Assembly: GCF_029688925.1 (NCBI RefSeq)
Contig: NZ_JARUKY010000001.1
Coordinates: forward strand, 372,001 to 436,000
DNA: 64,000 nucleotides
Direction of reading: 5' to 3'
Source of the DNA: Evansella sp. AB-P1
GTDB taxonomy: Bacteria > Bacillota > Bacilli > Bacillales > Salisediminibacteriaceae
Positions 26,128-34,200 of the stretch are shown one piece after another. Every line of letters begins with the position of its first letter. The stretch's first letter is position 1. Under the pieces are notes generated by a model. It did not search any database. It was not told the DNA's origin and saw only the letters and a program-made list of their open reading frames with translations. The position numbers and the translations under genes are program-made.

Positions 26128-26165
26128 GTCGTCGTCCTGACTCCCGTGGGGCACGGCCTCAACTA

Positions 26166-26192
26166 CCAAGCACTTACTCGGTAAGTGCTTGG
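26166..26192. repeat. Perfect 12-bp inverted repeat inside the repeat island
   Basis: CCAAGCACTTAC (26166-26177) and GTAAGTGCTTGG (26181-26192) are separated by TCG. There is no T-run, so it is not a normal terminator. R3-like text follows (26200-26255). Confidence 0.8.
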
Positions 26193-26252
26193 GGATTTTC
26201 GGACTCGTGCTGATCCCACTGGAGTCGTCACCTTTCACACCTGAACCGTTGC

Positions 26253-26307
26253 TATTTTCAGGGTAGACTCCCATGCAAGAAAAACTTGCACCATGAGGTA
26301 TGAAAAT
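26253..26307 (+). repeat. Dispersed repeat R1, copy 8 (with partial copy 9 at 26347-26366)
   Basis: This unit is nearly identical to copy 7 (same CTCCCATGCAAG and AAAAACTTGCACCATG) and lies 262 bases after it. Only the lead-in TATTTTCAGGGTAGACTTCA of a further unit is present at 26347. Confidence 0.8.
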
Positions 26308-26373
26308 AATCATTTTTGTCAATACTTCAATTTGCTTTTATACCGCGTATTTTCAGGGTAGACTTCATTAAAA

Positions 26374-26420
26374 AAACTAGTTCCCTTAATCGGTTTAACG
26401 ATAGGAGGGAACTAGTTTTA
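26374..26420. terminator. Terminator of the NSS transporter gene
   Basis: AAACTAGTTCCC (26374-26385) pairs with GGGAACTAGTTT (26407-26418); A- and T-runs flank it. It serves the leftward gene starting at 27844. Confidence 0.8.
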
Positions 26421-26458
26421 GTTTGAATTTACAATGCGTTATAGTTTAGAAAAATATA

Positions 26459-27844
26459 TTAGCTTTCTACACCGAACCATCCTAGAATTACATCAAGTAA
26501 GCCTGTAGATGCTAGGAATACGATAAAGATTAAGACTGGTGCTACCCACTTTAAGACAAATACCCATGCGTTTCCAATTCCAGTGTTTCCAAAGTCAGAT
26601 GCTTCGAGGGCATCTGCTTTCTTCCAACCCCAACCAATAAAGAGGGCAATGATTAACCCACCAAGTGGAAGGAAGATGTTAGACGCTAGGAAATCTGCAG
26701 CATCAAGGATTTCAAGCCCGAAGATACTAATATCATTTAATGGTCCATTTCCTAGAGAAGAAGGAATACCTAATACGAAAATAATTGCTCCAACAATGAT
26801 TGCTGCTTTTTTACGTGTCCAATCAAACTTTCTAATGAAGTATGCTACAGCAACCTCTAGTAATGAAACTGCAGAAGATAGTGCAGCAGCTGAAAGTAGG
26901 AAGAAGAACAGTAAACCGAATACTTGACCAAATCCACCGATATTTTCAAAAATACCTGGTAATGTAACAAATACTAGACCAGGACCTGAATCAGGAGCAA
27001 TTCCGAATGCGAATACAGCTGGGAAGATCATTAAACCAGCAATAATTGCGAAAGCAGTGTCTAATGTTGCAACACTTACTGCTGCACCCGGTAAGCTTTC
27101 TTTTTTCGATAAATAACTACCATACGTAATAAGGGCACCCATACCTAAACTTAAGGAGAAAAATGCTTGCCCTAATGCAGCTAAATAAACTTCACCATTT
27201 GTTAAGGCACTCCAGTCAGGAGTAAATAAGAAGGATAATGCTTCAGAAGCGCCACCAAGAGTCATACTGTAAATGGAAAGTCCAATAACTAATATTGCTA
27301 GTAGAGGCATTAAAATCCGATTTGATTTTTCAATACCTTTCTTTACACCAACATATACAATACCAACAGTCATAGCCATGAATAGGAATTGCCAGAAAAG
27401 TGGTTGGATAGGACTTGAAATAAATTCTCCAAAGAATCCACCGTAACCATCTGCATGTGTTGTTCTAAAGCCTCCAATTAAGTATTGGATAAAGTAAAAT
27501 ACTGACCAACCTGCGATAACAGCATAGAAGGATAAAATAATAAATGCCGATGCTACCCCTAAAATACCTGCAACAACCCAAGGCTTTCCTGGTGCAAGCT
27601 TGTTAAACGACCCAACAACATCACTTTGAGCCTTTCTACCGATTGTGAACTCAGCCATTAATATAGGAATACCGATAAGAATAATACATAGAACGTAAAT
27701 TAATAAAAAGGCTGCTCCACCATTTTCCCCAGTAACATAAGAGAAACGCCAAATGTTACCAAGACCTACTGCAGAACCCATCGCCGCTAGAATAAAGCCT
27801 AAGCGTGTGTTCCATTGTTCACGATTTGTGTCTAATTGATTCAA
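26459..27844 (-). CDS. Sodium-dependent transporter of the NSS/SNF family
   Basis: This 461-residue protein has about 12 hydrophobic segments. The first shows the Na+-site wording GFILAAMGSAVGLGNIWRF, with GAAFLLIY in the second and FFSLSLGMGAL in the sixth, as in LeuT-type symporters and B. subtilis YocR/YhdH. It probably takes up an amino acid with sodium. The start is a TTG at 27842-27844 with AAAGGAGGG about eight bases upstream; the frame stays open for 47 codons further upstream, but that stretch reads as non-protein AT-rich leader. Monocistronic. Confidence 0.88.
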   Translation of the reverse strand: MNQLDTNREQWNTRLGFILAAMGSAVGLGNIWRFSYVTGENGGAAFLLIYVLCIILIGIPILMAEFTIGRKAQSDVVGSFNKLAPGKPWVVAGILGVASAFIILSFYAVIAGWSVFYFIQYLIGGFRTTHADGYGGFFGEFISSPIQPLFWQFLFMAMTVGIVYVGVKKGIEKSNRILMPLLAILVIGLSIYSMTLGGASEALSFLFTPDWSALTNGEVYLAALGQAFFSLSLGMGALITYGSYLSKKESLPGAAVSVATLDTAFAIIAGLMIFPAVFAFGIAPDSGPGLVFVTLPGIFENIGGFGQVFGLLFFFLLSAAALSSAVSLLEVAVAYFIRKFDWTRKKAAIIVGAIIFVLGIPSSLGNGPLNDISIFGLEILDAADFLASNIFLPLGGLIIALFIGWGWKKADALEASDFGNTGIGNAWVFVLKWVAPVLIFIVFLASTGLLDVILGWFGVES

Positions 27845-28426
27845 ACCAATGCCCTCCTTTAGCGCGTTAAAATAGTATAGATATATAATAGTTAATATAT
27901 CATATATTTTCAGATATTTCTGTCTTTTTATAAAAAAATGTGACATTTTTTTAAAAAAGTTGATTATAGTATAGATCTTTAACAAGATTAGTCTGAAAAC
28001 ATAGAATAATATTAATTTTTAATTTAGTAAATGTCAATAAAAGTCGATTAATTTCTTATATTCCAATATTTTATATTTACATTTCTATCCAAATTCAAGG
28101 GTGAGTTTTGGCGAGAATTTAGTAGGAAGTGGGTTCATATACAACGCAACGAATGGCCTAAATAAAATTCAAGCTTTGTTCATAAATAGTAGTTATAAAA
28201 ACTTGATATTAAAACTTAGTAATAAATATTCATAGTCACAAGTTATATACCTTTTTTTGTCCAATCTCCCCATAAAAGAAGTAAGATGAGGTCAAAGGAT
28301 TATAATTATTTACTAAGTAGAAGAAGGTAAATCGTAATAATTGAAGGGTAAATAAAAATATGAGATGTTAGCTGTAAAGAGAATGCCCTTGGAGAATTGT
28401 TATTTTGGAAGGATGGTGTAACTTAC
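27845..28426. other. AT-rich intergenic region without recognisable features
   Basis: About 580 bases hold the promoter region of the leftward transporter and the leader of the small gene at 28427. I see no repeat-family member, hairpin terminator or reading frame with a ribosome site. Confidence 0.5.
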
Positions 28427-28576
28427 ATGTTTGAGAGATTATTTGGAGGTAGATGTTACTTCTGCAAAAACAAAGCGAAAAAACCTACAAAGTACATTGA
28501 TGATCAAGGAAGTGAAATTAAGGTTTGTTTCAAATGTGTAGAATATGCTGAAAGAAGAGCATACCGAAGAGCCTAA
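28427..28576 (+). CDS. 49-residue zinc-ribbon-like protein
   Basis: This gene encodes 49 residues starting MFERLFGGRCYFCKNKAKK and ending in a basic tail YAERRAYRRA. It has two CxxC knuckles (Cys10-Tyr-Phe-Cys13 and Cys34-Phe-Lys-Cys37) separated by 20 residues, as expected for one structural zinc site. GGAAGGATGG lies upstream of the ATG at a suitable distance. The function is unknown; such tiny two-knuckle proteins may bind nucleic acid or protein. It stands alone, 165 bases before an SDR gene. Confidence 0.65.
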   Translation: MFERLFGGRCYFCKNKAKKPTKYIDDQGSEIKVCFKCVEYAERRAYRRA

Positions 28577-28740
28577 TGCTCTTTGGTAATTCTCTACGCC
28601 AATAAGTACCTCCACATCTTATTTGAAAATGCAGCCATTCGTAAAATATCCCACATTGTGAGGTAATGGTTTTATTAGTATACTAATGGAATAAAGAATA
28701 CTATACATAATGAAAGAAATCAGTAAGGGGATGTAAAAAT

Positions 28741-29502
28741 ATGATTGATTTAACAGGGAAAAAGGCATTTGTAACAGGTGGAGGAACAGGCATTGGACGT
28801 GAGATTGCCCTAATGTTAGGAGAAGCTGGAGCAGATGTGGTTGTTCATTATGGGAAAAATAAAGCTGGAGCAGAAGAGGTTGTTGAAAAAATAAAAGGGT
28901 TTGGATCAAATGCTTTTGCTGTTCAAGGAAATGTTCTCATTAAGGATGAAATTGTATCTTTTATGAAGGACGTATCACAATTCTATAACGGAGAATTAGA
29001 TATATTAGTAAATAACGCAGGAGATAAGGTTTCACGAACACCAATTGAAGAAATGTCAGAGGAGCATTGGCATAAGGTTATGGATGTAAATGTAACAAGC
29101 ACGTTCTTAGTAACTCAACAAGCAATCCCGTTAATGAAAGAAAAGGGAGGAAAAATGATTAATATGTCTTCCCTTGCAGGGTACGATGGGGGAGGTCCTG
29201 GAGCAGCTGCTTACGCGGCTTCCAAAGCTGCAATTGCAACTTTCTCAAAAGGTTTAGCGAAAGAGTTAGCTCCATATAAAATCAATGTAAATACTGTAGC
29301 TCCTGGATTAATAGGTGATACGCCATTTCATGATCGTTTTACTACAGATGAGTCGCGAATGAATACAGTGAAGACGATTCCTCTGAAAAGAGAAGGAACT
29401 CCTTTTGATGTGGCTGGAGCTGTCTTATATTTAGCTTCTAATTTGTCAGACTTCTTAACAGGTGAAACAATTGATATAAACGGTGGAGTAAATATGCGAT
29501 AG
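28741..29502 (+). CDS. SDR-family oxidoreductase
   Basis: This 253-residue classical short-chain dehydrogenase has TGGGTGIGRE near residue 12 (cofactor), NNAGDK near residue 92, catalytic Ser in INMSSLAG near residue 142 and the YxxxK pair in AAYAASKAA near residue 157; NVNTVAPGLIGDTP and the final ETIDINGGVNMR are typical. It resembles 3-oxoacyl-ACP reductase-like and sugar dehydrogenases; the substrate is not evident. AAGGGGATG precedes the ATG. The dehydrogenase that follows about 100 bases later, on the same strand with no hairpin between, suggests a two-gene unit. Confidence 0.85.
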   Translation: MIDLTGKKAFVTGGGTGIGREIALMLGEAGADVVVHYGKNKAGAEEVVEKIKGFGSNAFAVQGNVLIKDEIVSFMKDVSQFYNGELDILVNNAGDKVSRTPIEEMSEEHWHKVMDVNVTSTFLVTQQAIPLMKEKGGKMINMSSLAGYDGGGPGAAAYAASKAAIATFSKGLAKELAPYKINVNTVAPGLIGDTPFHDRFTTDESRMNTVKTIPLKREGTPFDVAGAVLYLASNLSDFLTGETIDINGGVNMR

Positions 29503-29599
29503 TGTTTTTCAATCTAAAGTTTCTCTTACAGATCTAGAACCATTCAACATGACTAGAGATACATATAAATCATTATGTAAAAGGAAGAGGGGAAATACG

Positions 29600-30661
29600 T
29601 TGAAAACGATTGAATTAGCAGTAATACCTGGTGATGGAATAGGAAAAGAAATTATGCCTCATGCATTAAATGTATTGGATGCTGTAGCTGAAGTTCATGG
29701 AGGAATTCAGTTCAAAAAGAAAGAATACCCGTGGAGTTGTGAATATTATTTAGAGCACGGGGAAATGATGCCTGCAAATGGCTTAGATCAGCTATCTCAA
29801 AGTGATGCTGTTTTTCTAGGGGCAGTTGGTAATCCAGAACTAGTTCCTGATCATGTATCTCTTTGGGGGCTTCTTATTAAAATTAGACGAGGTTTTCAGC
29901 AATCCTTGAATGTCCGTTATGCCAAACAATTACGAGGTATAAACCCAACAATTACTAATGCAAATGGTTTTGATCTCGTTGTGATCCGCGAAAATAGTGA
30001 AGGTGAATATAGTGAAATTGGGGGCCGCATTCACAGTGGGGATGATGAGATAGTCATTCAAAATGCTGTATTTACTCGGAAGGCAACAGAAAGAGCTATT
30101 CGTTACGCTTTTGAATTAGCGAAAAAAAGACGGAATCATGTTACTAGTGCAACGAAATCCAATGGAATTGTTTACTCTATGCCATTTTGGGACGAGGTAT
30201 TTAAGGAAACAGCAAAAGATTATGTAGATGTAGATACGAGGTCTACTCATATTGATGCTCTATCTGCCTTTTTAGTCACTCGCCCCGCTGATTTTGATGT
30301 TATCGTTGCAAGTAATTTATTTGGGGACATTTTGACAGATATAAGTGCTGCGGTAATGGGAAGCATCGGTATTGGTCCAGCCGCTAACCTGAATGTAGAA
30401 GGGACCTTCCCATCTATGTTTGAACCAGTTCATGGTTCAGCTCCTGATATTTTTGGTCAAGGAATTGCCAATCCAATTGGGCAAATTTGGACAGGTAAAA
30501 TGATGCTTGATCATTTTGATGAAACAGAGCTAGGAACAAAGCTTATTGAAATAGTGGAAGATGTTACGGAATTAGGAATAAAGACACCAGATGTTGGTGG
30601 AAAAGCATCAACTTCTGAAGTGAGTAATGCTATTATTGATCGAGTTAAAAAGCTTAAATAA
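29600..30661 (+). CDS. ycsA: Isocitrate/isopropylmalate-type dehydrogenase (tartrate dehydrogenase-like, YcsA)
   Basis: This 353-residue beta-decarboxylating dehydrogenase starts LKTIELAVIPGDGIGKEIM, and shows SLWGLLIKIRRGFQQSLNVR near residue 90 (substrate arginines), VVIRENSEGEYSE near residue 130, the YxxxF-type region and the metal aspartates in ASNLFGDILTDISAA near residue 235, then EPVHGSAPDIFGQGIANP. The SLWGLL wording fits tartrate dehydrogenase/YcsA rather than LeuB. The start is a TTG at 29600 with AGAGGGGAA upstream; an ATG at 29549 in frame lacks a ribosome site. It follows an SDR gene. Confidence 0.85.
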   Translation: MKTIELAVIPGDGIGKEIMPHALNVLDAVAEVHGGIQFKKKEYPWSCEYYLEHGEMMPANGLDQLSQSDAVFLGAVGNPELVPDHVSLWGLLIKIRRGFQQSLNVRYAKQLRGINPTITNANGFDLVVIRENSEGEYSEIGGRIHSGDDEIVIQNAVFTRKATERAIRYAFELAKKRRNHVTSATKSNGIVYSMPFWDEVFKETAKDYVDVDTRSTHIDALSAFLVTRPADFDVIVASNLFGDILTDISAAVMGSIGIGPAANLNVEGTFPSMFEPVHGSAPDIFGQGIANPIGQIWTGKMMLDHFDETELGTKLIEIVEDVTELGIKTPDVGGKASTSEVSNAIIDRVKKLK

Positions 30662-30682
30662 TCTGAATTGATTAAAAATAAA

Positions 30683-30727
30683 AGGTTGGTAAAACTATTT
30701 TACAGTAGTTTTATCAACTTTTTTTAT
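30683..30727 (+). terminator. Terminator of the ycsA-like gene
   Basis: AGGTTGGTAAAACTA pairs with TAGTTTTATCAACT (with G-U pairs) and a T-run follows. Confidence 0.85.
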
Positions 30728-31239
30728 TTAAATGAAGATATTTATTCTTTTGGGGGATTCTTGGGAAATAGGGCTAAAATTTTGTATGAAGGATAGTAGA
30801 TACATAGAATAGGAGGGATTTTTGTTAAAGTGAAATTTCGATTAATAGATTATAAATCCTATTATAATAGGGATTATTTAACATAAGGCTAGGTAAAAAA
30901 ATAAATTGACTATATGTATGAAAACGATTACAATAAATTTTGTGGTGATTGAATTAGACAAATCTCGACAATGTCACTTAATATAATTTAGAAGAATGAA
31001 AATTATATTTTTAAAGTAATAAAAAATAAAATTTAGATTACAGATTAATAGTTTTTTAAAAAACTATAAAACACAGTAAACGCATATGATTACTATAATT
31101 ATGTTTTCTAAGTCATATGAATTTTGTTTAGATTTCAATGATTTTATATTTTCTTATTCTAGAGGGAGGAGGAACTTCGGGATATAACGTTTATCTTGAT
31201 TCTTATAATACTAACTAGAACAACGAGGAGGTTTTTTTA
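30728..31239. other. Long leader/promoter region of the pectate lyase gene
   Basis: About 510 very AT-rich bases with no gene. A GGAGGAGG at 31164-31171 is not followed by a usable start. No clear -35/-10 pair or catabolite-repression (cre) site was found by eye. Confidence 0.4.
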
Positions 31240-34200
31240 TTGAAAAAGTACAAGCGTTTTTTTGCATCATTGATGGTATTTTTATTAATTTTATCTAATA
31301 TGAATCTAACTGTTTTAGCTGCAGGTTCAGATAGCGAAGGAGATCCAGAACCAGATCCATTTGAAGGGATGATTAACATTTCAAGCGATTGGCGCGGGAG
31401 TGTTATGGGCGATAATGGTGGACAATCAAATATAAATAGTGACAACTTTGAAATTACTGAAAATGGAGATGGAACAGTAACACTTAAAAGTATTAATAAT
31501 AGAGGGAAAATTGCAGGGAGTTCTGAAGGTATAGCATATTATTTTGAAGATGTTCCTGCAGATGCAAACTATAAACTATCAGCAACAGCACATGTTGACT
31601 CATGGACAGCAAATAACCAAGTCTCCTTTGGTCTTATGCTTAGAGGAAACATATTAGAAAACCAAAACCAAGGAACATTTACTGGTGACTATGTTGCAGT
31701 AGGTGCTCTTGACCAAGTCATGAAAGGTTTTTATAAATACGAGGAATCTGGAATTCAGAAAAACGACCACGTATTTGAAAGTGCAGCCGTACCAACAGCA
31801 GATCAACAATACGATTTAACTATTGAAAAGTCTGGTAATCTATATATTATTTCTGTAAATGGAGAAGAAATGATCATTGAAGATTACAATGGTGAAATAA
31901 ACTACGCTGGACTTTTCACGTCAAGAAATACAGTCGTAACGTTTAGCAATATCAACTTTGAAATGGAAGGGCAAGTTGACCTTGGAGACTGGGAATTTAG
32001 TGCTTTTGGAGACAACACTAGAACATCTGACAGAAACCAAGATCCAACTGTTACTGAAAATGGAGTGCGTATCGTTGCTACTGGCGGAAAGATTTCTAGT
32101 TCAGTTGATGGAATTTCTTTTTACCATAAAAAAGTACCAGCAGATGCAAACTTTGAAATTACAACAAGAGCAACTGTAAATAGTATTAATGGTGGAGATA
32201 ACCAAGTTTCATTCGGTTTAATGTTACGTGATGAAATTGGTGAACACGGTACTAGTGGCGGTCATGAAGCAAACTATGTAGCTTTAGGTGCACTTGATCT
32301 GAACAACCAATCCATCGCTGGTGTGAAAGGTTTTTATAAAGTAGGTTCAGAACAAATAAAGCTTGATCCATTTTCACAATTAAGAGTACCAGGTGAAAAT
32401 GAAGTGTATGACCTTTCTATTAGAAAATCTGGTGACACGTATGTTGTAACTGCAAATGGTATTGAAAGTGATCCATTAACATTAGACAACTTATTCACTG
32501 ATAATATTTTCGCTGGTTTATATGTAGCTCGTGGTGCTGACGTTACCTTTAGCAACTTTGATATTAAAGTAGATGCTAGAGTAGTAGAAGAGTTAGTAGT
32601 TGACGCAAGTGATATGAATACAGAAATTTTAATGGGACAAAACTTAGATTTAACTGGATTAAAAGTTACAGCAAAGTTCTCTGATGGTAGTGAACAAGCC
32701 TTATCACAATCTGACTACATTGTAACTGGCTTTAATAGTAGTGAAGTTGGAACAAACACAATTACAATTAATTACAATGGAAAAACTGCACAAGTAAATC
32801 TTGATATTATGGGACTAACTGTAACGGATTTAGAAATTCGATACTTCCCAGCAAAAACAGATTACTTTAAAGGGGATGTCTTTGACCCTCAAGGATTTTC
32901 AGTTATTGCTCATTACAATAATGGACAATCTATGCAATTAAATGCAGAGCAATATACGTTTTCTATTAATAGTATAGGGTTAACGGAAGGAAATCAGTTC
33001 GTATTTGAAGATGCAGGTACAACAGAGGTTATAGTACAATCTACTGAAACTCCTGAAATTACAACAACATTTAATGTATATGTAAAGGATACAGAGATTG
33101 AAGGATTAGAGATTAAACGTTTACCTGTAAAACAGCTTTATTTCATTGGTGACGAGTTAGACCTTGCAGGATTAAGTCTTTACGCTAAATACGGCAATGG
33201 CGATTCAGTAAGGCTTACTGCTGATGAATACACTGTTTCAAGTCTAGATACTTCAACACCAGGAGAAAGAGAAGTTACGTTAACTCATAAAGGGAAAACG
33301 GCAACGTTATCGTTTGAAGTAAAAGTGAAAGAATTAGTTGCAATCGAAGTAACAAACTATCCGCAAACGACTTATGTTGTTGGCGAGGAATTAGCTTTAA
33401 CAGAATTAGAAATTTCAAGAGTGTATGATAATGAAGATCGTGCAGTTTTAGCTAAAGATGCGTATACAGTTGAAACTTCATCTTTTGATAATGAAAACGC
33501 TGGAACATATGCGATGGAAGTCGTCCCTAACGATACTTCTATTAATCCAATTTCCTTTAGCGTAACAGTTAGAGAAGCGGTTGAAGTTGAGTGGAAATCC
33601 ATGCGTTTTGGACAGTCTACTTCAGATGCAAGAAACTATGTTAACGAAAAAGGTGGAACCGTTGAAATTGTTGCTTTAGAAGGTGGCGGAAAAATTACTG
33701 GAGACCATGATGGTATTTCATTCTACTATACTGAACTTGATGCTTCAGAAGATAACTTTGTTTTATCAGCAGATATTAAGGTAGTGGAGTATGCTAAAAC
33801 ACCACATGATGGGCAAGAGTCATTCGGTATTATGGCAAGAGATGCTGTTAATGATGTTCAAGATGCAAGTGTATTTGCTTCAAACATTGCAGCAATCGGT
33901 GGATTTAGTGGTGGTACAAGAGAAGCAAATGGTACACAGTTATTTGCCCGTACAGGAGTAGTTGCAGCTGATGGTGAAGGTAGCCAAGGTGTTCAACGTA
34001 TTATGTTAAACAATGAAAGACCTGCTGCAAATAACACGTATCCAGAGACAGAATATCGTTTAACGCTTGCAAAAACAAATAGTGGTTTTGTAGGACAATT
34101 AAATGATGGTCAAGAAACTACAATTTTCGAACCTGAAATTTTAAATGTACAAGATGGAAAAATGTATGTAGGATTCTATACTGCTCGTCTTGCAACAATT

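Noticed and set aside
27845-27985. 47-residue N-terminal extension of the NSS transporter
   Set aside because: The extension is AT-rich leader text that includes the ribosome site; the TTG at 27844 fits the family start.
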